From: Henriciella sp.
Lineage (GTDB): Bacteria > Pseudomonadota > Alphaproteobacteria > Caulobacterales > Hyphomonadaceae
Length of the DNA: 64,000 nt
NCBI GenBank assembly: GCA_017642885.1
Contig: JAEPOM010000005.1
Coordinates: forward strand, 125,883-189,882
Direction of reading: 5' to 3'
Positions 11,362 to 18,070 of this stretch are shown piece after piece. Numbering within the stretch: the stretch's first letter is position 1; each line of letters opens with the position of its first letter. A program made the translations under genes and the position numbers. The notes under the pieces were generated by a model. The model had not been told where the DNA came from, searched no databases, and saw nothing but the letters and a program-made list of their open reading frames with translations.

Positions 11362-12233
11362 CTCTGAGAACCCTGCTTAGCGGTTTGGCCGTGATGGGAT
11401 TTGTGGCTTGTGCGGGGGCACAGACTGAAGACGAGAAGATCTACACAATGGCCGATGTTGAGGCGGCGCCATATGCCTGGCGCGCCGTAGACCCGGAAAA
11501 CCTTGTCATCATGGAAACCAGCAAGGGGCAAATCTTGATTGAATTGCTCCCGGTCGTCGCGCCCGTCCATGTCGAACAGTTCAAGACCTATGTCCGTTCA
11601 GGCCTATATGACGGCACAGAATTTCACCGTGTTATCAAAGGTTTCATGGTGCAGGGCGGTGACGTCGAAGCGACACATGGTGAAGACAAGATGCTTGCGT
11701 CGATGGAATCCGAGTTCTATTTCCGCCGCGAGCCAGCGAGCGTTCCTCTGGATACGATCGGACCCGAGGATACCGCGGATGCAGGGCTATTTCTCGGTTT
11801 TCCGATGAAGACACAGCCAGGGTTCCTGGCGGAAATGTCGAAAGATAGCCTCGTCGAGAGCTGGATTCCGCATTGCCCCGGCGTGCTCTCAACGGCGCGG
11901 ACCGATGATCGCAATTCCGGAAATGCGCAATTCTTCCTGATTAGCGATGAAGGCCAGCACCTGGACTATCAATACACCGCGAAAGGACGCGCCATTACGG
12001 GACTGGATGTCATTCAGTCGATTAAGCTTGGCCCAACCCCGGATGGATTTCCGATTGCCAATCCGGACGTCGTGCTGACCACCAAAATGGCAGCGGATTT
12101 GCCGGAAGCAGAACGCCCGAAGGCTTTTGTTCAACGAACGGACACAGCGGAATGGCTGGCCCGACTTGAGGAAGCGGATTCACGCCGGACCCCCATTTGC
12201 GATTTGCCGACTGTTCCGGCGGTTGTGGGATAG
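11358..12233 (+). CDS. Exported cyclophilin-type peptidyl-prolyl isomerase
   Basis: Predicted periplasmic folding factor that isomerises X-Pro bonds. The 291 residues begin with a signal sequence (about 1-21, FVACAGA), so the protein is exported; a lipidated Cys18 is possible but the lipobox is weak. The cyclophilin core is seen in EFHRVIKGFMVQGGDVE, ARTDDRNSGNAQFFL and LDYQYTAKGRAITGLDVI. An insert between residues about 120 and 165 and a C-terminal extension of about 45 residues make it longer than the minimal fold. It overlaps coaD by four bases. Its TAG stop is in the same reading frame as the following queA and only nine bases before the likely queA start codon. Confidence 0.93.
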   Translation: MTLRTLLSGLAVMGFVACAGAQTEDEKIYTMADVEAAPYAWRAVDPENLVIMETSKGQILIELLPVVAPVHVEQFKTYVRSGLYDGTEFHRVIKGFMVQGGDVEATHGEDKMLASMESEFYFRREPASVPLDTIGPEDTADAGLFLGFPMKTQPGFLAEMSKDSLVESWIPHCPGVLSTARTDDRNSGNAQFFLISDEGQHLDYQYTAKGRAITGLDVIQSIKLGPTPDGFPIANPDVVLTTKMAADLPEAERPKAFVQRTDTAEWLARLEEADSRRTPICDLPTVPAVVG

Positions 12234-12242
12234 GGGTTTACT

Positions 12243-13301
12243 CTGACCGATCTATCGGCGTTCGACTTTCAGCTTCCAGAGGAAAACATCGCCCTGCGAC
12301 CCGTCGAGCCGCAAGACGCGGCGCGGTTGCTTGTCGTGTATGGCGACGGGCGGCTGGACGATGCTCACGTCCGAGATTTGCCGCGATATCTGAACAAGGG
12401 TGATGTTCTCGTATTCAACGACACGCGCGTCATTCCTGCGGCCGTCAAGGGCGTGCGACCTGCGCGCGCTGAGGTCGGCAACGATGTCTTGGTCGATATC
12501 AATCTCGTTGAGCGCCAGTCAGAGCATCAATGGCTTGCCTTGGGTCGGCCCGGAAAACGTCTGAAACCAGGGGATCGGATCAATTTCTCGGACGGTTTTA
12601 GCGCCTCAATTGCCGAGAAGCATGCCGACGGCGAATTGCTGCTCGAATTTTCGGTTTCGGGGGCTGAGCTAGACCTAGCGATTGAGCAACACGGTTCCAT
12701 GCCATTGCCGCCTTATATCGCGCGCCGGCGCGCTGCCGATCGATCGGACCGCGAGACCTATCAGACGAGTTTCGCCAGCGATGATGCTCAATCCGTCGCT
12801 GCGCCAACGGCCGGACTACATTTCACGCCGCGTTTACTGTCAGAGATTGATGTTGCAGGGTTGCATCGCGAGCAGGTGCGTTTGCATGTCGGGCTCGGAA
12901 CGTTTGCGCCTCTGAAAGAAGAGCAGATCGATAGCGGGACATTGCACGAGGAGTGGCGCCAGGTGACGCCCCCCGTAGCAGATTTGCTCAATCAGGCGCG
13001 TCGTTCCGGCCGGCGCTGCATCGCGGTCGGCACAACGGCGCTGCGTACTCTAGAGAGCTCAGCGACCCCGAATGGTACGATCGAAGCTGTGTCGGGTCCG
13101 ACTGATATCTTCCTTCAACCTGGATACGCGTTTCGAGCGACGGATGCGCTCATCACCAATTTTCATTTGCCCAAATCCAGTTTGTTCATGCTGGTCAGCG
13201 CTCTGATGGGCACGGAAATCATGCAAGCAGCGTATGCGCATGCCATTGCAGCGCGCTACCGGTTCTATTCGTACGGAGATGCGTGCTTGTTACTGCCCTA
13301 A
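12243..13301 (+). CDS. queA: S-adenosylmethionine:tRNA ribosyltransferase-isomerase (apparent CTG start)
   Basis: Makes epoxyqueuosine in tRNA by transferring and isomerising the ribosyl group of SAM onto preQ1-tRNA. The body is typical (GDVLVFNDTRVIPA, PLPPYI, AAPTAGLHFT, HVGLGTFAP, FLQPGYAF, NFHLPKSSL). The conserved N-terminus FDFQLPEENIALRP is encoded from 12261, but there is no ATG, GTG or TTG in frame between the upstream TAG (12231) and a TTG at 12327, which would delete 28 conserved residues. CTG at 12243 is the only reasonable initiator: AGGGG lies six bases before it and the next residues T-D-L-S-A lead straight into the fold. This gives 352 residues, close to the family norm. Start choice is inference; the identity is certain. 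Confidence 0.93.
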   Translation: MTDLSAFDFQLPEENIALRPVEPQDAARLLVVYGDGRLDDAHVRDLPRYLNKGDVLVFNDTRVIPAAVKGVRPARAEVGNDVLVDINLVERQSEHQWLALGRPGKRLKPGDRINFSDGFSASIAEKHADGELLLEFSVSGAELDLAIEQHGSMPLPPYIARRRAADRSDRETYQTSFASDDAQSVAAPTAGLHFTPRLLSEIDVAGLHREQVRLHVGLGTFAPLKEEQIDSGTLHEEWRQVTPPVADLLNQARRSGRRCIAVGTTALRTLESSATPNGTIEAVSGPTDIFLQPGYAFRATDALITNFHLPKSSLFMLVSALMGTEIMQAAYAHAIAARYRFYSYGDACLLLP

Positions 13302-14164
13302 GCAGCGAACCGTCCGCCTCGCAGCGCGTAAGCCTGCGTTCCGTGGTGCAATACTTTATCGGAACTAAGCACGTCTTCCGGCTTGTGATCGAACTTGCCT
13401 TGCATGTCCGAATAAAGCGGTGCGAAATCAGTATCGACAGTTGCGCGGAACAGTTGCTCATAACTGTCGATGACGAAATAGGTTTGCTGGAAATCGTCAA
13501 TTCGATAGTCCGTGCGCATCAACCGCTCGAGTTCAAATCCAATTCGATTGGGAGACTCGTCTTCCAAGCAGAACACGCTTTCCGCCGGGGATGAAACGAT
13601 CCCAGCCCCGTAGATCCGCAGCCCGGCATCGGTTTGGATCAATCCAAATTCAACGGTGTACCAGTAAAGCGCGGCAAGGTTCTTCAGCGATGCGTGTCTG
13701 AGACTGCGAAGGCCGCCTTCACCATAGGCCTGCATATAATCGGCAAAGACCGGGTCTGTGAGCATTGGCACATGCCCGAAGACGTCATGAAAGACGTCTG
13801 GTTCCTGGATATAGTCCAGCTGGTCAGGTTTGCGGATGAAATTGCCTGCCGGAAACCGGCGATTGGCAAGATGATCGAAAAAGACATCGTCCGGGACCAG
13901 GCCGGGAACGGCAACCACGCGCCAGCCGGTCAGGGCTTCCAACTCGTCTGACATGGATTCGAAATCGGGAATTCCGCCGCTATCCAGCTTGAGTGCGGTC
14001 AACCCGTTTAGAAACTCCGGAGCTGCACGGTTTGGCAAAACCTGCATCAAGCGCTCATATAGCGTGTCCCAGACTTTGTGCTCTTCAGCGGTGTAATCTG
14101 ACCAGCGCTGATCGATCGTCCAGTCTTCGGCAGCATGCGCGGGTTTATCAAATTGGTTGCTCAT
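13298..14164 (-). CDS. phhA: Phenylalanine 4-hydroxylase
   Basis: Iron- and pterin-dependent monooxygenase converting L-phenylalanine to tyrosine, the entry step to homogentisate. The 288 residues match bacterial monomeric enzymes without a regulatory domain. The iron ligands are visible: FHDVFGHVPML supplies two histidines (HxxxxH) and WYTVEFGL supplies the glutamate. The ATG at 14164 begins MSNQFDKPAH; a GTG 13 codons upstream is in frame but adds a sequence unlike the family. The gene is divergent from maiA, which acts later in the same pathway, and its stop overlaps that of queA in CTAA. Cofactor recycling (phhB) is not in the window. Confidence 0.96.
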   Translation of the reverse strand: MSNQFDKPAHAAEDWTIDQRWSDYTAEEHKVWDTLYERLMQVLPNRAAPEFLNGLTALKLDSGGIPDFESMSDELEALTGWRVVAVPGLVPDDVFFDHLANRRFPAGNFIRKPDQLDYIQEPDVFHDVFGHVPMLTDPVFADYMQAYGEGGLRSLRHASLKNLAALYWYTVEFGLIQTDAGLRIYGAGIVSSPAESVFCLEDESPNRIGFELERLMRTDYRIDDFQQTYFVIDSYEQLFRATVDTDFAPLYSDMQGKFDHKPEDVLSSDKVLHHGTQAYALRGGRFAA

Positions 14165-14176
14165 GCAACTAATATA

Positions 14177-14201
14177 GCAAGTGAGTCTAAATATGTCTTG
14201 C
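14177..14201. promoter_or_regulatory. Possible operator between phhA and maiA
   Basis: Inverted repeat GCAAG/CTTGC with a 15-base AT-rich spacer in the 77-base divergent region. The dyad centre could bind a dimeric regulator controlling both aromatic-degradation genes. AsnC/Lrp-type control of phhA is known in other proteobacteria, but the half-sites here are only five bases, so this is a weak prediction. Confidence 0.3.
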
Positions 14202-14241
14202 ACTATAACGTCTCAATTGATCACATCCTTGGAGGGACCGG

Positions 14242-14880
14242 GTGATAAAACTCTATGACTATTGGCGCTCTTCAGCGTGTTATCGGCTGAGAATTGCGTT
14301 TCATCTCAAAGGCCTCGCATTTGAGAGCGAAGAAGTCAGTCTCCATCCTGATGTTCTAGCGCAGAACAGCGACGCGTATCGGGCGATCAATCCGCAGCAG
14401 CGTGTTCCGACCGTCATCATAGACGGTCAGGCACATACGCAGTCCATGGCCGTGCTGGACTGGCTGGAGGAAACTTATCCAGAGCCGGCCTTCCTACCTT
14501 CTGATCCTCATATGCGCCTTCGCGCCCGCGCATTCGCCGACACGGTGGCATGCGATATTCACCCGCTCAATAATTCCAGCGTGTTGAAATATTTGAAAGA
14601 AGAGTTCGGCGCGGATCAGAAAGCAGTGGCTGATTGGTACGGAACCTGGGTTGTTCGAGGGTTCGACGCTCTGGAAGTGCATGCACGCAAAACAAAGACT
14701 CGCTTTGCGTTTGGCGATGCACCCGGTCTCGCGGAAATTTGCCTAATCCCGCAAATGTACAATGCCCGCCGTTTCAATATCGACTTGTCGGACTATTCAC
14801 GCATGCTCGAGATCGAGACGAGTTGTCTGGAAATGTCAGAATTTCAGAAGGCAGTGCCGGAGGCAATCAAACCGGACTAG
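14242..14880 (+). CDS. maiA: Maleylacetoacetate isomerase (zeta-class GST)
   Basis: Glutathione-dependent cis-trans isomerisation of maleylacetoacetate to fumarylacetoacetate in tyrosine/homogentisate degradation. The 212 residues have a thioredoxin-fold N-domain with the zeta-class signature RSSACYRLRIA at about 9-19 and NPQQRVPTVIIDG around 50. The alpha-helical C-domain follows. The GTG start is supported by GGAGGGA about 6 bases upstream. Divergence from phhA and shared pathway logic strengthen the isomerase call over a generic GST. Its stop codon is shared with hspQ on the other strand through the palindrome CTAG. Confidence 0.92.
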   Translation: MIKLYDYWRSSACYRLRIAFHLKGLAFESEEVSLHPDVLAQNSDAYRAINPQQRVPTVIIDGQAHTQSMAVLDWLEETYPEPAFLPSDPHMRLRARAFADTVACDIHPLNNSSVLKYLKEEFGADQKAVADWYGTWVVRGFDALEVHARKTKTRFAFGDAPGLAEICLIPQMYNARRFNIDLSDYSRMLEIETSCLEMSEFQKAVPEAIKPD

Positions 14881-15296
14881 TTTCTCTGTGCGGCCTTCAA
14901 AACATAGCCATGATCGGTCAACTCGAACATCTTGGAGATGTCTGGATGGCTGACCCGGGCATCATCCTCATCCGGCACCAGATTCTGCTCTGAGACGTAA
15001 GCGACATAATGCGTCCGCTCATTCTCAGCGAAGAGGTGATAATAGGGTTGATCCTTGGACGGTCGAACCTCTTCAGGGATGGACTCATACCATTCGTCGG
15101 TGTTCGCAAAAACCGGATCGACATCAAAAACGACACCGCGAAAATCGAACAATCTGTGCCGAAGGACCTGTCCAATCTGGTATTTCGCCTCTCGCGTTGG
15201 GATAGCGTTCGGCAGATCTGGAATCTCGGAAGCTTCGACAATAGGTTGAGTTTTCGTGGGTTTTTCGCCCCCGAACAGGCGCGCGAAGCGCTTCAT
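14877..15296 (-). CDS. hspQ: Heat shock protein HspQ / YccV-like hemimethylated-DNA-binding family
   Basis: A 139-residue protein with a YccV-like domain at about 37-110 (KYQIGQVLRHRLFDFRGVV, then PYYHLFAENERTHYVAYVSEQNLVPD). Family members in enterobacteria act as a specificity enhancer of Lon protease and bind hemimethylated DNA in vitro; which role applies here is unknown. The start MKRFARLFGG at 15296 has AGGGA about 9 bases upstream. In-frame ATGs at 15317 and further up lack ribosome sites and add unconserved residues. It is divergent from the Ppx/GppA gene across a 72-base promoter region. Confidence 0.85.
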   Translation of the reverse strand: MKRFARLFGGEKPTKTQPIVEASEIPDLPNAIPTREAKYQIGQVLRHRLFDFRGVVFDVDPVFANTDEWYESIPEEVRPSKDQPYYHLFAENERTHYVAYVSEQNLVPDEDDARVSHPDISKMFELTDHGYVLKAAQRN

Positions 15297-15368
15297 GATG
15301 TTCGGTCCCTGACTCATGATGATTATGTGTGCTACAGCTCGATTCAACATACAAGATTTGGTCAGCAC

Positions 15369-16493
15369 ATGACTACACATAATGTGCGTGATGATCGGAA
15401 GGCCAAACGCCGGACCGGGTCGCGCAACCGCCGAAAGCCCCCGCTCTATGCCGCGGTGGATTTGGGGACAAACAATTGCAGACTGCTCATCGCTGCGCGT
15501 CGCGGCGATAGCTTTTCTGTGCTCGACTCACATTCGCAAATCGCGCGCCTCGGCGAGGGGCTCGAGGCGACGGGCCGTCTGTCCGATGCCTCGATCGAAC
15601 GCGCGATGGATGCGCTTGGCAAGATCTCAAAAAAGCTAAAAGCGAAGAAAGTCGGACATGTCCGCTGTATCGCCACTGAGGCGTGTCGCCGGGCTGAGAA
15701 TGGCGCCGCATTCATCCAACGTGTTAGAGACGAAACCGGGCTGACCTTCAAGATTATCGGACCGGAAGAGGAGGCACGCCTCGCCTTGATCGGTTGCCAC
15801 AATTTGATTGAACCAGATACAGACCGAGTCTTAGTGATCGATATTGGCGGCGGGTCGACCGAACTGTCCTATGTCGATGCTCGGCCAGCACACGAAGGCG
15901 GATTGAAGGGGTTGCTGCGCAAGCCGCCCATTCTCGGGTGGCGCAGTCTGCCCGTTGGCGTCGTGACCCTGACCGAGGCGTTTGCGCATTTGCCGGAAGA
16001 AGAGGCGTATCCGCAAATGCTGGCTCACGTGATGGGCCTCATCGAGCGCTGGAAGCACACACCGGACATCCGCAAAGCCTTTGAAGAGGGGCGAGCGCAT
16101 GTAATTGGAACGTCGGGTACAGTTACCTGCCTGACCGGTGTTTCACTTGGTTTACAGAAATATCGGCGCGACAATGTCGATGGCGCGTGGATCACGCATG
16201 ATGCGATGATGGCCACCGTGAACAATCTGCGCGAGGTCGGTCAAGATCAGATTCACACGTTCCCAACCATTGGCACCGATCGCGCCGGACTAATGCTTGC
16301 AGGATGCGCGATTGTTGAGGCAACCTGGTCGCTGGCGCCGGGAGGACGGATGCGCGTCGCGGATCGGGGGTTGCGAGAAGGCTTGCTCCTTTCAATGATG
16401 CAAGGTCCAAAAAAACGTAAACGCCGGCCGCGTCGACGATCTGACAAACCGACAGAACCGCAGCATGAATCTCCGAAAGAGGCACAATCATGA
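15369..16493 (+). CDS. Ppx/GppA family exopolyphosphatase / pppGpp phosphatase
   Basis: Member of the ASKHA phosphatase family that removes terminal phosphate from polyphosphate or converts pppGpp to ppGpp. The 374 residues show phosphate-1 loop VDLGTNNCRLLIA near residue 36 and phosphate-2 motif VIDIGGGSTEL near 156. GTSGTVTCLTG is in the C-terminal half. The length corresponds to the short two-domain form without HD and C-terminal extensions. The N-terminus (residues 6-26) and C-terminal 30 residues are strongly basic. The ATG at 15369 is used; longer in-frame reading runs back through the antisense of hspQ and is not credible. It forms an operon with rlmE (ATGA overlap). Confidence 0.9.
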   Translation: MTTHNVRDDRKAKRRTGSRNRRKPPLYAAVDLGTNNCRLLIAARRGDSFSVLDSHSQIARLGEGLEATGRLSDASIERAMDALGKISKKLKAKKVGHVRCIATEACRRAENGAAFIQRVRDETGLTFKIIGPEEEARLALIGCHNLIEPDTDRVLVIDIGGGSTELSYVDARPAHEGGLKGLLRKPPILGWRSLPVGVVTLTEAFAHLPEEEAYPQMLAHVMGLIERWKHTPDIRKAFEEGRAHVIGTSGTVTCLTGVSLGLQKYRRDNVDGAWITHDAMMATVNNLREVGQDQIHTFPTIGTDRAGLMLAGCAIVEATWSLAPGGRMRVADRGLREGLLLSMMQGPKKRKRRPRRRSDKPTEPQHESPKEAQS

Positions 16494-17197
16494 GTGATGA
16501 TGGAAAACGTCGCTGGAAAGGCCCGACGGACAAGAAAAGGAGCTCCGGGCGTCGCACGGGAGAACGCAAGGTGATTGCGTATCGCGCGAAGTCTGAGAGT
16601 TCCAAGAAATGGATCGAGCGCCAGCTTTCCGATCCATACGTGCAGAAAGCGAAAGCGGAAGGATTCCGCGCGCGCGCTGCCTACAAGCTATTGGAAATCA
16701 ACGACCAGGCGAAAATCCTTAGACCGGACATTCGGGTGGTCGATCTGGGCTGCGCGCCCGGAGGGTGGCTTCAAGCATGCGTTCGCGCCAAGGTGAAGGA
16801 AGTGGTCGGCATCGATTTGCTCGAGACCGAGCCTGTTGCAGGCGCATTTATCGTGCAAGGCGATGTGAATGAACCCGACGATGTCGCCGCGATGATGGCC
16901 GGGCTCACCGGTCCTCCGGATCTCATTCTGTCCGACATGGCGGCAAACACGACGGGTCACAAACAGACAGATAGTTTGCGGACAGCCGCGCTAACGGACA
17001 TTGCGCTTCATTTCACCGAGCAGCATCTCGTGCGCGGCGGTGCGTTCTGTTCAAAGGTCTTTCAAGGCGGAGCGACGCCGGAAATGATGGAGCGGCTCAA
17101 ACATTTGTTCAAAACGGTGAAACACATCAAACCGCCTGCCAGCAGGGCCGGGTCGCCGGAACTGTTCGTCGTCGCGAAAGGATTTCGCGGTCGATGA
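16490..17197 (+). CDS. rlmE: 23S rRNA (uridine-2'-O-)-methyltransferase RlmE/FtsJ
   Basis: Methylates the 2'-OH of U2552 in the A-loop of 23S rRNA, a late step of 50S maturation. The 235-residue product has a basic N-terminal extension (about 1-35) followed by the Rossmann-like FtsJ domain. The catalytic K-D-K-E tetrad is visible: Lys in RARAAYKLLEI, Asp in LSDMAAN, Lys in CSKVFQGG and Glu in SPELFVVAKGF. The SAM-binding motif is VDLGCAPGGW. It overlaps both neighbours by ATGA, so ppx-rlmE-prepilin peptidase are probably one transcript. Confidence 0.96.
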   Translation: MSDDGKRRWKGPTDKKRSSGRRTGERKVIAYRAKSESSKKWIERQLSDPYVQKAKAEGFRARAAYKLLEINDQAKILRPDIRVVDLGCAPGGWLQACVRAKVKEVVGIDLLETEPVAGAFIVQGDVNEPDDVAAMMAGLTGPPDLILSDMAANTTGHKQTDSLRTAALTDIALHFTEQHLVRGGAFCSKVFQGGATPEMMERLKHLFKTVKHIKPPASRAGSPELFVVAKGFRGR

Positions 17198-17796
17198 GTG
17201 ATGCAGATCGCGCACCGTTGGATCCATTTCCAGATGTGCGAGTTAGGCCGCAAATTGCCATGCTGCTGATCACCGGATTGTCGGTTGTTTTCGCCACCGT
17301 GTTTGTCGGGCTTGCGTCACCGGCAAGAACACAGGGGATCGCGCTTTATGCGAGCTTTGGTCTGGGGGCGAGCCTGCTCGTCCTTTCCTATATCGATTTG
17401 CGAACCGGCCTCTTGCTCGACATCATAACACTTCCCCTGATTGTATCGGGAGTTGCGTTCGCTTGGTTTTCAGACGGTTCTTGGCTCTTTGCGATGGGCG
17501 GCGCGGCACTGGGATATGTTCTGATCGCCGGGCTGGGATATGTCTGGCGCCAGATGAGAGGGTATGAGGGCATCGGCCTGGGAGATGCGAAACTGCTCGC
17601 GGCAGGCGGCGCCTGGGTAGGCATAGCGATGTTGCCGGTGATTCTCTTGGTCGCCTCTGGGGCGGGGTTGATTGGCGCGGTTTTCGTGGCGCTGAAGCCA
17701 CAAAATAATGAGGATCGCGTCGCAATTCCATTTGGACCTGCGCTCGCTTTCGGCATCTGGACTGCGTGGTGTGCAGACGGTTTGGTTTTCCCATAA
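17194..17796 (+). CDS. Type IV prepilin peptidase, A24A domain only (GspO-like)
   Basis: Inner-membrane aspartyl protease of 200 residues with about six hydrophobic segments. Both catalytic aspartates of the A24A family are in place: SYIDLRTGLLLDIITLP after the second or third helix and GLGDAKLLAAGG in the middle. The N-terminal methyltransferase part of full PilD/GspO enzymes is absent. It is the only prepilin peptidase seen near the T2SS genes and lies about 6 kb upstream of gspC, so it is the natural candidate to cleave GspG-K. It is coupled to rlmE by ATGA, which separates its expression from the gsp operon. Whether another enzyme methylates the pseudopilins cannot be judged. Confidence 0.85.
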   Translation: MSDADRAPLDPFPDVRVRPQIAMLLITGLSVVFATVFVGLASPARTQGIALYASFGLGASLLVLSYIDLRTGLLLDIITLPLIVSGVAFAWFSDGSWLFAMGGAALGYVLIAGLGYVWRQMRGYEGIGLGDAKLLAAGGAWVGIAMLPVILLVASGAGLIGAVFVALKPQNNEDRVAIPFGPALAFGIWTAWCADGLVFP

Positions 17797-17949
17797 AGCT
17801 CCGATTTCGGACGAGTGTAAAAATGCCAAAAGCCCGAAGTCATTCGGGAAGGACTAACGCGCGACACGAGTAGGCGGTCCCAATACGTTCAGAGCCCGGA
17901 TTATTACACGAAAATTCAGTGACTTATTGCAACGGTTTTGTGTCGATGG

Positions 17950-17967
17950 GGGTCACAGAAGTGTAAC
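17950..17967 (+). promoter_or_regulatory. Candidate Pho box upstream of the duplicated lipoprotein gene
   Basis: Two 7-base direct repeats 11 bases apart, GGGTCAC-AGAA-GTGTAAC, agree at 11 of 18 positions with the E. coli phoA-type Pho box. The site is about 100 bases before the lipoprotein start in an otherwise AT-rich leader. The locus resembles the phosphate-starvation ElpS/T2SS region of Caulobacter, which makes PhoB control plausible, but the match is imperfect. Confidence 0.35.
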
Positions 17968-18070
17968 TTTAGCGAAAAAAAACCGTCACGCAGTTCCCAT
18001 ATTCGGCCCCTGAATCAGTCGTGGAGGCGTCACGTCTGATCGCTTTTTGGGAACCGCAGGGGTAATCCTC

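Noticed and set aside
17833..17848. Hairpin CCCGAA/TTCGGG after the prepilin peptidase gene
   Set aside because: Only six base pairs with no T-run on the gene's strand; the flanking A-rich side would fit a terminator only for the opposite strand, where no gene is present.
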